A DNA stretch of 64,000 nt from Ascidia mentula (lineage: Eukaryota > Chordata > Ascidiacea > Phlebobranchia > Ascidiidae): assembly GCA_947561715.1 (NCBI GenBank), contig OX387203.1:9486001-9550000 (forward strand), given 5' to 3'. Under the pieces are notes generated by a model. That model had not been told where the DNA came from and made no database searches. It was given only the letters and a program-made list of their open reading frames with translations. A program made the position numbers and the translations under genes. Shown in pieces: positions 39,801-51,479 of this stretch (position 1 is its first letter; every line of letters starts with the position of its first letter).

Positions 39801-40206
39801 ACACAAAAGTTGTTAGAAATTTCCCGCTCTAAACAGTTGTCCATTTTTTTTACTTTAGCTTAATGTTTTCAATAAGTTGTAATGCGAAATGCAACCACAT
39901 CAACTAAAGGCGCTTCTGAACCATAGTGCACCAGTTTTAATTGCCTAATTAGCAAATAATGACCTCTACCTAATTAACAAATTACCGAAAAAATCAAATG
40001 AAAAGGTATCTTTTTTTTATTTTTTAAAAACACTATACTGCGTTCATGCTAAAAACTGGTTGATGATTTGCCGAGATGCAGCAAAACTTGCGGCACGGGC
40101 TCGAAGATACGGGAAAGAAATATTCACATGAACAAGACCTGCAACGAAGCGGATTGCATTGGTGATAACAGGGATGAACAAGAATGCAACTCCCAGTGTT
40201 TCCAAG
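36417..40206 (+). pseudogene. Copy C: partial TSP1-repeat copy without signal peptide, EGF or TM exons
   Basis: The first exon is cut at its 5' side by an inversion junction (36417-about 36500). The long TSP1 exon runs 37028-38613, then 39258-39343, 39414-39545 and 40076-40206. Against copy B the repeat region is longer and cleaner. It still has a 1-nt loss near 37365, a frame break with a TGA near 38104, and a TGA near 38284. The 39258 exon has CG instead of AG at its acceptor, and the 39414 exon has lost about a dozen bases near 39525. Homology to copy B stops about 45 bp after the 40206 donor, so the EGF, TM and tail exons are absent. Two introns are enlarged by insertions (about 38717-39140 and 39697-40044). 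A fragment duplicated from the middle of the gene, now a pseudogene. Confidence 0.75.
39697..40044. mobile_element. Insertion of about 350 bp in an intron of copy C
   Basis: Copy B's intron lacks this segment. Its left end reads TTAACCCTTTACTTGCC, resembling a piggyBac-type terminus, but no matching inverted end is seen at the right, so the family is uncertain. Confidence 0.35.
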
Positions 40207-40890
40207 GTATGCTGTCTCGAAATATTTAAATAGCAGCTCAGAATCTCGTGTTAAATGCTTATCCTCTTTGTTTCACTTTGTGACAGTTTGCAGTAAATAA
40301 AGCATCCGCTTGGTGGTGCTGTGGATTGACATTTTTGGACAAAGGGCAGCTGGAGTTTCTATTTTTATTGCGAATCACCACTAGCATTATAATTTATCCA
40401 ATGTTAGTAGCGACCCGAAACTGTACCCATTGACTGTTGCCTAGCAATCAGGCAGTAATGCTGGTGGTGATCAGGCAGGCTTCTAACCTTCTTTTCTCAA
40501 TCGTTTTATTTGCTTCAAGCAATTAAGTCAGTCGAAATTCGAATAATGTATTGTATTTACAAATCTGATTCAGTTGGTTCTTTGAAGCAGCAAATTTACA
40601 TTTTTACAAACATTAAAATACATAAAAAAAAACACTTGGTAGATAAGTCATTAATCCATGGAGTTTTTACACACATGTGTGGAGCGGTTTCGCCTCGAAA
40701 AATATATTTTTGCATGCAATTTACATTAAATCAATATTCAATACGAAAAAAAGTTGATTGAGAAAAGTAAAGTTTAGATTAAAATTAAAAATTCCTGCTT
40801 ATTATGGTGTTGCTTATTAGCACGCAAATCCACAGAATAATCAAACACACAGTTTACACGCAAGTGTGCATAATTAGACATATATATAGT

Positions 40891-43498
40891 TTAGTTACTG
40901 TTGCCGATCTGACAGTTAATCAGTTTCGGGTTGTAAAAATTGTACGTGGTTCGTTCTAAGTTATCTTGGACTGCACTGTTTTGTCGATCGAAAACTGGAA
41001 AATCTGACGATGGGTTACTAACATTAGAGGAGCGATCCTCTGATTCCAAATTACATTTAATTATTATTTCCCTGGTCGAGCGATCAAAAGAAATATTTTT
41101 TCTGACTGTTCCATTAGTTGATGTTGATGGCATATTGTCTGGCGTCCATGTTGGCAAATCATCTTCTGTATCATTATCATTAGCCTGTTGACTTTGAAAG
41201 GTGTGTTCTCCATCATTGCTCCCCTGCAAAATATCTGTAAAAACCGGTTTAGAGGCAAACCAACGAACAGTTTTTGTTTTTATTTTCGTGACGTTTAAAG
41301 ACCGCCAACAAACACGACATGATAATGAAAGGCTAAAACCGATATTTTGTATATCTATTTTGCCGTTGTTACGGAAATGATAAACTTACTGCATTAGTAA
41401 ACTATCCGAGGGGTACCGCAACGCTAATTATTTGTGAAACGTTTTAGCGTGGATAATTTCAAATATGACGCCAATATTGCTATTGCATAATATAGCGATG
41501 AACCAACATATGTAGATTTGACATGGAAATTTAGTATGCCGCAATGATCCTAGGACCCTAAAACGTTTTGAAACCACTGGCCTACCTTGTTCACGCAAGA
41601 CAATTGACGAAGTGCCTGCTGGTTGGTCAGCGAAGCAGTCGGGTAACGCATTGTCTGATTCATGCATAGTTTGGTTATTGTCTTCTATTCTGTTTGTTTT
41701 GGTTGGTTGCAAATGTATCTGGAAAATTTAAGAAAAAAAAACGTTATAGAACAGGGATCACAAAACTGTTATTGTCAGGACAAAATTAAGCCTCAATGAA
41801 TATAAAGCGTATTTACGCATTGACACATTTTTCCGTTGCAAGCATTTAAATGCTATGAAATTTATGGTTTTGGAACATCTATATTTCACCATTTTAGTTT
41901 GCAACACTTAATTCATTGAATTACCATAATCTTTTCAGAAGGAAAAATAAAGCCGTATTTTAATTCTTCAGAAACTTGACATTTACCAATGTTTGCAATC
42001 CTTCCTGCAAAATAAACTGTAAAGACTAATTGTTGTTAGACATTTTCATCGCTATTATTATTTAAGAAGTTTGTATAAAAATACTAAACTTTAATATCAT
42101 GGAGAGTTTGTCTTTGAAAACTTACGTTTTAATTCCAATTCCAATTCCAATTCTTCTGAAAAAGGATGAAGCTGATAGGCAACCGTAACCATGCCTTTGT
42201 AGGTAAGGTATGACGGTTCGTTGTGCGCAACTAAATTTAATCAAAAAAAAACGATTTACTTTTTTTATTATGTCTTAAAAAATCTACAGAATTCCTAGTG
42301 CTTTCCTGTGTTTTTAACATATTCCAACTATAATTTTAGTTTGTTTTTTATTCGTTTTAACATTAATTAGTGTCTTGTTTTCGGTTAAGAAATGTCATTT
42401 GTAGAGTGGAAACGTTTGGTTATCAATATATAAGCAGTAGATGGTCCACCTTTCAAAGACCCTAGTATTTCCGTAGTTTGCTGCACCATTTTAAGACACG
42501 TAGTTAAGTTGTATATTTGTAAGTCATTTCCCCCAGTATGTTCAGATTTACCAGATTCCATTTTTTTCACCAAGACTATCTGAGACATTTTTGATGTTAA
42601 GATAAACGATGAAGAATTTAGCAGCAAGCATTACCTTTCCATCTGGGACAAAGCTTATGAACAGAGGGTCCACTGTATAAAACTTGTCTTCATATTGGAG
42701 AACAGCCAAGTCCTTCGAGTCGTCAAATTGCACAAGTTTAAGTGATTTTGTGATAACCTACATGAATAAATTCAACTTTCTGGCCTAGTCTTATGTGCTG
42801 AGCAAATATCGTTTGTAAATATTCATTGAAAAACAATCAATTGGAACATAACCTCAAAGTTTGACATGTCTTTCTCTTCTATCGACATCCCATCTGCTAT
42901 GTCTAGATATACATTGTCTCCAACCTTAAAACATAAACATGACATTTACTCCAGAAATATATACTTCTTTATTTACTTTTAGCTCCTCAAGTTTCTTCTT
43001 TTCTAATTCGAATTTAGCAGTAAGTGCTTCATGGTCTTTTGCATGTGATATTGGTATTAGATCTGACAAATTTATTTGAATCCTGTAAACGAAAAAATCA
43101 TCAAAAATTGCACAGCAAATGTGAATTGACTTGATGCTTACCTTATTCCAATTAATGACACAACTCCAACAGTCAAGGACGCATAGCCAAGAAAAGTAGC
43201 CACTTTCTGACAAACCTAGAGGCACAATAAATCAGCAATGTAATGAATTGATTGAAAACCACACATCTTACTCTTGCGAATTCCTTTGGTATTCTTAGTC
43301 CCATTAAAGTTCTCGGAAAGGAAGGGCTGTGTGCAAATCCTAAGAAAACCAAATCACCCACCTGCGCAAATATGTGTTTGTGTTGTGTTTCTGACTGTTG
43401 ATGTGTAATAGAAATTTTTGGTGAAATTGTTGGTGCTAATGTAATTGATATGGTTAGGTACCTGCGATATTAAGGCCCACGTAACGAACTATTGCCAT
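40891..43498 (-). CDS. Multi-exon protein of Mind-bomb-repeat-like beta modules, acidic C-terminus (gene 2)
   Basis: Proposed minus-strand exons: 43462-43498 (start, MAIVRYVGLNIA), 43272-43390, 43142-43215, 42977-43082, 42853-42924, 42635-42757, 42450-42579, 42126-42230, 41987-42004, about 41590-41720 and 40891-41230. The first nine join in phase. The join into the tenth is out of phase and would stop early, so the last two exons need transcript support. Repeating units start with VGD.V and end near F/W..(N/D)P..L, like the small beta-barrel repeats of Mind bomb and HERC2 (SH3_15). A K/E-rich helix lies at the end of the fourth exon. The last exons are Ser/Asp/Asn-rich. Three GGAATT hexamers encode an alternating Glu-Leu run. 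No RING or ankyrin domain is found, so ubiquitin-ligase activity is not implied. Confidence 0.5.
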
Positions 43499-43499
43499 G

Positions 43500-44510
43500 A
43501 ACAAAAAAACTTTGACAGTTAAATTGCATGTGACACGGTCATGGCATTTTTGCGTTAAACTGAAGGCACATTCCAAAGTATTTCGGTTCTACGTTAACTA
43601 AAAAAAATATGGAAAATTACACTAAAAGTACCAACGACCAAAAATCGTTTTTTTCGCTGAAGCGAAATGACGTTATACAAGGTTTTCACGTTTAAAAAAT
43701 GTCTTGTTTTCAAAGATTGTGACCAAACCAATTATTCGAATCATTTATTTTATGCTGCAACACGACCCCGTTACGTTAGGCTACTCCAAGACAAAAAGTG
43801 GCGCTATAAGAGGATAACTGTGTTCCATCAATCTTGGTTTTGTTTGTTTTCTCTGTGGTCTTTGCCACACTCAAATTTTGATTACTTATCTTTTGCCCAG
43901 AGTGGACAAAACGACAATGCTCCAATAAGCACTAATTGATGCGATATATAAACCAACAACAATTTGTCTCTGTCACGTTTTTGAAAAGTTTATGCTTAAC
44001 GTTAGCGATCATAAATGCCTTGACTTTAAACAATATTCAAGATGATATCTTAAATGCTTTGACCACAAAAACACGCTGTCCCAATAGCAATTTTATAAAA
44101 CGAAACTAAACAAGACCTAATAGGTCGAAATTGCCGCCCTCTGTTTGCAGTTCAAATAAACAATCAACATCCGTTTGTTGCACTTGTTCAGCAGCTGTGC
44201 TCCTGTTTCATATAAAACTACTAAACCAGTTTTACAATGTTTCCCTTCCTACGCATAAGCCTCACTGGCAGCTCTCGCAGGCTAATGCCCTTGTATGACA
44301 TCACGCAGCAATAATCTCGCCTTCGCAAAATTACGGCCGCATCGGTTAAAACGCAAATTTGATTAGCTGAATCTCCTAGAAATCTGTGGCCGTATCAAGT
44401 CGAAATTGTTAATAGTAATGACCAGAAATAGAAAGAAACGTTAGAAATTTGACTGCAGAAATCAGCCTATTGCAGGTCGGTAACCGAAGGATCTGTCTTT
44501 ACGAATCAAT
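43500..44510. other. Spacer between gene 2 and the tRNA fold-back element
   Basis: Probable 5' flank and promoter of gene 2. Poly-A/T tracts occur, with no coding pattern in either strand. Confidence 0.3.
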
Positions 44511-44800
44511 AGCTACGTATCTCGATCATGAGGTATTCAGGCTTGGCAGCCCAGCTGGATCAGCCACATTTTCCTGACAAGTCGGAGCGAGAATTGAAAA
44601 ATCAAGCTCCCGGTGAGGTTTGAACTCACGACCCTGGGCTAACCAGGCCCAACGCTTTACCAACTGAGCTACAGGAGCTCAGTGGTTTCACGGGGTATAT
44701 GCGCAAGCGCACAACTTGCCAGGCAACTTTCACAAATACGTAGCCTAGCTGGATCCTGGGCTGCCAAGCCTGAATACCTCATGATCGCGATACGTTAGCT
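44511..44800. repeat. Inverted repeats enclosing the tRNA-like gene
   Basis: 44511-44560 and 44752-44800 are inverted repeats of about 48 bp with few mismatches (core ATGAGGTATTCAGGCTTGGC). A weaker inverted pair (CACAAATACGTAG / CTACGTATTTGTG) lies at about 44731-44743 and 44898-44910. Fold-back element with a tRNA as its centre. Confidence 0.65.
44606..44678 (-). tRNA. tRNA-like gene, probably Thr (GGT) or tRNA pseudogene
   Basis: The complement has a 7-bp acceptor stem (GCTCCTG/CGGGAGC), A box TAGCTCAGTTGG, anticodon arm TGGGC-CTGGTTA-GCCCA, and a T arm GTGAG-TTCAAAC-CTCAC. It has no intron and no encoded CCA. The D stem has one C-A mismatch and there is one extra base before the anticodon stem, so the Thr identity and function are uncertain. 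Confidence 0.55.
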
Positions 44801-45058
44801 GTGATTGCCAAGCAAGGACCTGCGCAGAAGGGCGATCTTGCTTATCATGCCATTGCGTGTAATATTACTTCGTTATCGGATACGGTGGTAGAGATCCCCT
44901 ACGTATTTGTGAAGGTTGCGATCGTAATCCCAAAAAATCATTGAATTTTAACATAACCTTACAGCAAAGGGAAAACTTTCGCTGTGGTAAGGAGAGGAAG
45001 AGTCTCTTCTGATTCTCTTTTTCTCGTTTTTCTCCTTTACTATCCTTTTTTCTTTTTT

Positions 45059-47757
45059 TTATTCCTTTTTGTCCAACAATACATCTGGTAAAATCCAACT
45101 GCAAAAATCTAGTTGTTTGTCAGACTGAAAAGCATTTTTATAATTTTGTTTACGTTTTGTGATTTATTGTTACTCCAATTTCTCCACGAAAACCGTGGTG
45201 AGATACCTTTCCTTTTGTGCCCAAAATCTGAAACATTATTGGATTATTATGTGTGCCGTATCAGCCTTATGTCTACGAACTGAATTCTTTTAGTTATTGG
45301 ATTGAAACAGAAATATCTAACAGAAAAAAAAATTGATACCTCTGTAAGAGAGTAATTCCAATATGGTGCAAACACCAAATGTTCTAAATTGTGTTTGATA
45401 ACAACATCAGAGTGCAATGAAAATTTATTTTGGGCCTAAGCAAGGGAAAAACGATTATTTGCAGCAAATCGTCAAAAATTTAAAACAGTTATTACCTGGG
45501 TGAGTTTAAACCAAACTTTTTTTTGATTTTCCTTTTTTCCCGTTTCGATTTGTTTTGCTTTCAGTAGAACCGAGTTTATATGGAGACTTCAAGTGTGCAG
45601 AAAATTAAAAATATAAAATTAGCATTTACTTTTTTTAAGTTCAATTGTACCGGAAAATTGCCATTAAATCGTACACATAAAACACTCAAATATTTCTTCT
45701 AAACCACAGGTACCTGATGTGTGTATCTTCTGTACCAACAAAGGCATATCCGTTGATATCAAATGAAAGAATTTTTCCCAAGTAATCCTGAAACTAAAGG
45801 GACCAGCAATTTATCAAATTTTCTCTGAGTTATTTCGCATACAACTTTTAACAGGACGTTGGATTAGAATGAGGTGTTCTTTGGGATTTAAAAAGGTAAA
45901 AAAGGAAATCCATATTATTGATAAGTAACAAAATAATTGTATTCTGCAGTAGTAATTATTTCAAGACTTTTATCTGTACAGTTATCCAATTAGATTCTTA
46001 TGGGAAGAAACAACAGGTAAATGTTTGTTTTTACTTATGCAATATTACCTTTCGCGCAACTTTTGTAGGAGACCATATTTGATAATGTAATGTGCTCGCG
46101 TTGTAGCGCAATAAAAGAATAAAAAATTATAATTAAAATGCCTTTGCGGTGGTTTAGTCTTTGAAAGCACGAGACATTTTGCCCTGTCGATAACAACGGA
46201 ATATAATTTAACTCTCACTTTGATAACTTGCGTCGATTTAGTTATTTGGGATTGCTGTAAGGTGTTGACGATGTTTTGATCAAAAGCTACCTCAACGCTG
46301 TCTCCCACCTGTACAAAGTTAAATGCATATAGCTGTACGTAGTTTTCCAGCTCAGCGGAATAAAATAACATGCCCGTATTTCTATTCAACGCATTTGAAA
46401 CTTGTATTGAAGTTATAATTGGCAAACATCGTTGTCTCAAATATTTATTTTCCATAATGTTAATACAAGTAACTGTTTGTCAGATTTTCTTCTACCTTCA
46501 AAGTGCCGTCTGTGTATTCATTTGAACCATCCGATTCGAACTGGTCGGACACGTTGTGTAGTGCCTCCGGATGTAAAATCCACCTTTGAAATATACAAGT
46601 GTTAAAATAAGTTGTGTTTATGTTTTATACCACTCGATTTGCGACGTTTAATTGAAAAACGTGTAGTGTCTTAATTTTTTGTTCCTGCTGTGCTATGTGC
46701 TGTATTGGTTTTGAAACCAAATCTAGATTTAAGCTCAGAAAAGTTTTTGGTTTAAAATATTGACCCTCGAAGCTAAAGACATGTCTGATTGCAAATATGT
46801 CGACAAAAATCATACCACGAATTGGACATTACAAATAAAGCCAATCTTCCAATGTTTTAAGTTACATATTTTGCTATGCCAGTAATTTTTGCAAGCATGT
46901 AGCATACAAATCGACACTTATACCTTTTTCCCGACTTGGGAAAAAACACGATTGGCTCTAGTAATCCATCTGGTAAGACACTGATAACAGTTCCTGTTTC
47001 CCCTATATCCTAAATTCAAAATAATAACATTTACACTAGCTTCATGCAGACATTTCTATTTTGTGCTTTTGAATGCATTAAAGGGCTAAAATATTAATAA
47101 AGAAACAGAAAATCAACGTACTGTAAATTAGTAAGTCAAACCACCTTTATAATGTTTTCATCCCACGTTTGACCTGATATTAATTGCTTCGGCTTAAGTT
47201 GTCTTTTCTTCATTTTAATAACAACTCGGTCGCCAAGCTGTTAAAAAACAATGGTGAAAGCTTTTAGTTCTAAATTGATTTCCGTTAATGGAAGTTGGAA
47301 TAGACAAATAGTTTGTCTGAGCTGTCGAAACATTGCAGGAATATGGATATCTACATACTACTGGTTTGTATACCTTTACAGCATTTTTGGGGGACTTTTG
47401 TTGTGTGAACAAATGTTCATCATTGTCTGTAAGTTTTCTGCCGAAAAAATGACTTTTTAAAGAAAAGTATGTATAAAAAAGTTATAGCCAAGACAAACGT
47501 TTTTTTAGTTGTGCTTTGTCTATAACCAATTAAATTTACATTTGTAACAACAAATACTCAGCTTACTCTACATCGCTTGAATCAATTTCCCGTAAGCTTC
47601 GCAATATCTGAAACAACATATTTAATCATTGATCAGTCATTGTGTCAACAAACAAACATAAAATATTCACCTTAATCAGCCGTGCTTTGGAATGAAAAAA
47701 CAAAGTGTGCACAATGAAATCCGGCGATAAAACTGCAGATAATTGAGCTTGCATCAT
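45059..47757 (-). CDS. 307-aa protein of three Mind-bomb-repeat-like beta modules (gene 1)
   Basis: Twelve exons join in phase without a stop: 47671-47757, 47567-47607, 47374-47437, 47145-47237, 46924-47009, 46496-46583, 46219-46308, 45714-45787, 45496-45586, 45340-45435, 45154-45227 and 45059-45098. An in-frame TAG 12 bp before the ATG supports the start. Modules follow the pattern (V/L)GDxVxI...QxxxxW...(I/L)G..G.V......W.L.P..L. For example, LGDRVVIK...GQTWDENIIK, then DIGETGTVISVLPDG, then KRWILHPEAL; the last ends KTWILPDVLL. This resembles Mib/SH3_15 repeats, which bind partner peptides in Mind bomb. The protein has no signal peptide and no TM, so it is probably intracellular. It is a head-to-tail neighbour of gene 2 and presumably a tandem paralogue. 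Confidence 0.55.
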
Positions 47758-48199
47758 CGATAAAATAAACTATTCCAAAGATTTTTCTAATTTACCCGCT
47801 AAAGCATAATTTAGGTTTTATTTACAATGCATCGTTATTGCGAATATTCCTTGCAAGCCAAAACCACAAGCCCCAAAATGCTCGGTGTACTGATGCGACG
47901 TCTAATCAAAAAGGTCGTGTGTTTGCTTCATATAAACACAAATTTACTTTTCATTTTGGAAAACCAAACATTACATCCTTATTCATGTTCGTGAAAAGAT
48001 TTAATTAATCTGAAAAGAATTACAATGATATACACATGTAGGCCAATAATGCATTCAAACCGCAATATTTTTACCACACATGCGCTGCTCTAACTAAATA
48101 GAAAGAATAAACGCCTTGGTGTTCTCCTGGGAATATATGTGCTTTGATAGCAGTTTACACTTACAAGGAAAAAATGTATTGTCGTATTTCTTATACATA

Positions 48200-49270
48200 C
48201 GTGATCTACATTTTATTTCCAGTACATTGTACTAAGCCTCGAAACTAAAGTTTTTATTTGCCCTCGGTAAGCAAGAACCGCACACGTTGTAACTGTCATG
48301 TGCTACTAGACAGTTGCCGTCAACCATTTGGTACAAAATAGGTGCAATCCTCCGAAGACAAACCAAGATGGAAATACTATAATAAACTTGTACAAACTTG
48401 TAAACTTACCATTTAATTAATGCAATGTGACAAACTTAACAAAACCTCACACCTTAAAAACCGCTTGTATTTGTCTGTTCTCCAAGTAACATGAAAACAA
48501 AGGGTATTCAATTCCATCCTTAGAACGGATTGAGCGCGAGAGCAATTGAGTGCGCCCGCGCTCCTCGTGCGCATCAAACGGAAGGAGCGATTGAACGAAG
48601 TTAATTAGAACTCGCTGTATTTGTTTGTCGATACCTGGGTTTCGATTCGAATTCTTTCTCGAATGAACCTTTATTGCGCGTGTCAAAAAACAAAAAGGAA
48701 AGAAGGCACTAAATCCGCTTCGGCACACCCTCCGGCAAACCACAAGCCCCACACTCGTACAATAACGTCAGTAAGAGTGAATTAAAAGTACAAATTTACG
48801 TGTGCAGAACATCCTAGATGCTCCATAACGGGCTTAGCGAACGGCCATGTGCCAGACTCATATACCAAGAAGAAAACCTGACCGGGATTCGTGGTTAAAA
48901 TCTCATCGCAAATCTTAACGATATTTCTCTTTACAACACACGATAATCATTCGTAGTTATATAATGCGATAGGTATTGTAAAAAGGTACAGCACAGAAAA
49001 AGTAACCGAACTAGAATAACCTTCCATAGAGGATACCGATTCTTGTCTGTTTGCGCTAGGGCAAGCTATAGCACAATTACCTTAAAACACTGGAATATTT
49101 TATTTGGTATCATTATCGTGCAATACATTTTACGGCAGCACTAACGATAAACAGTACATCAGCTTAAGTGAAACAAACGTTTTGTTGGCAACATTTTTTA
49201 CAGCAAAAAAGTTCGTCGTTCCGTCGCATTTTGGTTGAAAACCCTTTACATAAAATGCGCTATAGAATAT
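48200..49270. repeat. Direct duplication, copy 1 (copy 2 at about 51480-52560)
   Basis: Shared landmarks in the same order: GTCGCCGTCAACCATT-type start, AACCG...GTATTTGT, GAGCAATTGAGTGCGCC, CTTAGATGCTCCATAAC, the SINE piece, GCGATAGGTATTGTAAAAAG, and CCCTTTACATAAAATGC. Identity is about 75-85% with indels. No coding signal. Confidence 0.6.
48850..48905 (+). mobile_element. Degenerate SINE middle part
   Basis: Shares the stretch ATATACCAAGAAGAAAACCT and the following GGGATTCGTGG with the SINE at 1401-1486 (opposite strand), but no A or B box is preserved. Confidence 0.35.
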
Positions 49271-49566
49271 GGCACTAAGCTAATCTTTTTTCAAAACAAC
49301 ACGTCTATCGCAGCAACATGATGTTACCTTAATTATTTGAGCTTTGTAGGTTAGGGAAATGTTTCTAAACTATTGTTTCTTTGCTTATTGCTAGAGACTC
49401 CATTTTATTCCTAATAACTCCGCAACCAAAACACGTAAATAAGGTAAGTAGTATTATACAAACTACTCGAAGCAAACAAAATATTTCGACAGTGTAGCAA
49501 ACTTGTTACACAATAGGTACCCAAAATGACTCAGGCTGGGACGATAACTATGTTACAACTACTTAC

Positions 49567-49967
49567 TGATAAACTGTTTTAATAACGTAACTGCAGAGGC
49601 TTTTCTCTGCATCAACCCGTGTGTGTAAATCTACATCTGTAGCGCTTAAGTTACGACAAGGTTTGATCGTAAAGATTGACTCAACGCTGAATTGTATATT
49701 TGTGTACGGTACGAAGTCCGTTAAACACAGTTGAACTAAGTTTCCTTGTAGCGACGAAACAGAGATTTTTATTTGCGCCGGACAAACAATTCGTCCGACG
49801 CCCAACTCGCAAGCTTCAAGACAAAATCGACTGATGCATAACAGGAATTTATTCTTCTTCACTTGCCCATCACACATTTTTTTAACAACACAACGACCCA
49901 CAAAGTGCTGGAATTTCTGCCACTTCGCTATGTCTAAATATTTTGCAGGAGTGAGCGCTGCCACCAT
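49567..49967 (-). CDS. Putative first coding exon, product unknown
   Basis: An open 401-nt stretch from ATG (MVAALTPAKYLDIAKW) to a good GTAAGT donor after KTVY. It contains an alternating hydrophobic, Cys-rich stretch (FLLCISRFCLEACELGVG) and then ISVSSLQGNLVQLCL, which has the feel of a PH-like or myosin-I tail beta fold, but the match is weak. The next exon is not found; it does not splice in phase to the gene 1 start at 47757. It may be an upstream exon of gene 1 or a separate gene. Confidence 0.35.
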
Positions 49968-50579
49968 AAATTATATCCGCCACTACGAAACCTTTGTTTC
50001 TATTTGTACCAAGCAAACATGATCTCGTTACATACGACGGTGGGTCGTCGTCGTTTAAACGGCAATTGGTTATTTAGTGCTTGATGGAATGCGTTTACCG
50101 TCTGACTTGCAACATCCCAACCTTTACTTTCCGTTATAGGTTTATCGCATTGTCGTCGGGCATAAGACCATTTTACAACGGCCGGACACGAAGCGTGATT
50201 TGTCTTAAAAAATCTTTAGAAATCTGTTACTGCACTCGCAAAAAATTACCGATGTTTCAATACACGTGACCAGATGGTCATTGTGGGTTAAACGGATAAA
50301 AATTTCAAAAGATATTCTCAGTACTTTGGCGCTAACTATCTTACAAATGATCAAAACGTCACGTACACTAGACTCGAGAGAGAGACAAGGAAAAAAGGCA
50401 CTAAATCCGCTTCAGCACAACCTGCCGGCAAAACACAAGTGCTACACAGCTCCCCTCCGAAAGGGGATGTGGGGTAGATGGTCATCTCAAAAACATACAC
50501 ATAAAAGAAATTGTTGCCTCTACGTAGGTGGCCCTCTGCGGGGTGGTTGGTCCAAAGCTGACACAACGTGGTGGTGCTT

Positions 50580-50841
50580 CGGCCGATGCAAATTGTGCCT
50601 CTGCTCGGCTAAACCAAATACAAGGCTAAGTGGTTTTAGTCATTTAGAAGGAAGTCATTATACATCACCATATGTTGCTCCTGAAAATTTTTATAGTAAG
50701 GTAGATATTGTGGCATACTGCATTTGCATACAGTTATATATCACAGGGCTCATTTGGAAGCGCTGGCAGTGTGATTGTGAACATGAGATCAATTCACAGC
50801 AAAATAGAGCTTCTGTAACTAATAATGAGGTGTTTAAATAA
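50580..50841 (+). pseudogene. Kinase-domain relic (DFG-to-APE region)
   Basis: Reads CKLCLCSAKPN...EGSHYTSPYVAPENFYSKVDIVAY. Spacing and residues fit protein-kinase subdomains VII-IX: (V)KLCDFGxAK degenerated to CLCS, then the Y-x-APE motif and (K)xDVYSYGI. No N-lobe or catalytic loop is found upstream. A related piece with the same SHYTS...APE pattern lies at 57930-58150. Probably a dead exon of a tyrosine-kinase-like protein, duplicated. Confidence 0.4.
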
Positions 50842-51479
50842 AAGTTTTGGACATATCACATAAAGATGGGTGTCCTAAGCTAGAGTTTTTTTACTAAATA
50901 ACTATTGCCGTTATGTAAAATTTTCAACTTTAACTCATTAAACTCATGATTTTTGGATGTCGCTTTAACCCGTCAAGAAAAAAAAACGCTTCCACCTAGA
51001 ATGGGTGAAATGCCAGTGAAACCTGAAAACATCATATATAATCAACATGTAACTCGTCTATGCTTGACTCCCAGCAAAGTTCTTCAATATTTAAATCCCA
51101 CCACTGCTTAAAATATACACAACGCTATACAGCTGTAACTGGTATTGGTGGCAAAAAGTAGCAAAACGACAACATACAATAACCACAACAAATTTGCAAT
51201 ATCTTTTGCAACCCTTTCAGGTAACTACTGAAATGCCGAAATGAAAAACTAGTTGGAATTTCTTTTTCCGTTCGCACACCTACTTCCTTTTCGTGCAAAC
51301 CAGCTCTGTCGAAATTAAGGATACACTTGACTGCATGGCGTGGGCGACTGTACAAAACCACGTTCAAATAAATTCTACGTCGTACCTTGCGCAGCTGGAT
51401 TTCCTCGGTCACGATCATATACGACCAACACGTCAACGATTGGCATTAAAGCTATGTAACCAATATGTTTTCAATAGTG

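Noticed and set aside
44865-45104. 79-codon Lys/Arg-rich minus-strand ORF
   Set aside because: It overlaps the last exon of gene 1 in another frame and is low-complexity poly-Lys/Glu from an AT/GA-rich tract.
46625-46813. 62-codon minus-strand ORF between exons of gene 1 as an extra exon
   Set aside because: Including it would break the phase between the exons at 46924 and 46496, which join perfectly to give the KRWILHPEAL motif without it.
50266-50580. 5' part of the 191-codon ORF as a gene
   Set aside because: Only the part after 50580 shows a recognisable pattern; the earlier half has random composition and shares its AAGGCACTAAATCCGCTTC stretch with non-coding repeat sequence at 48690.
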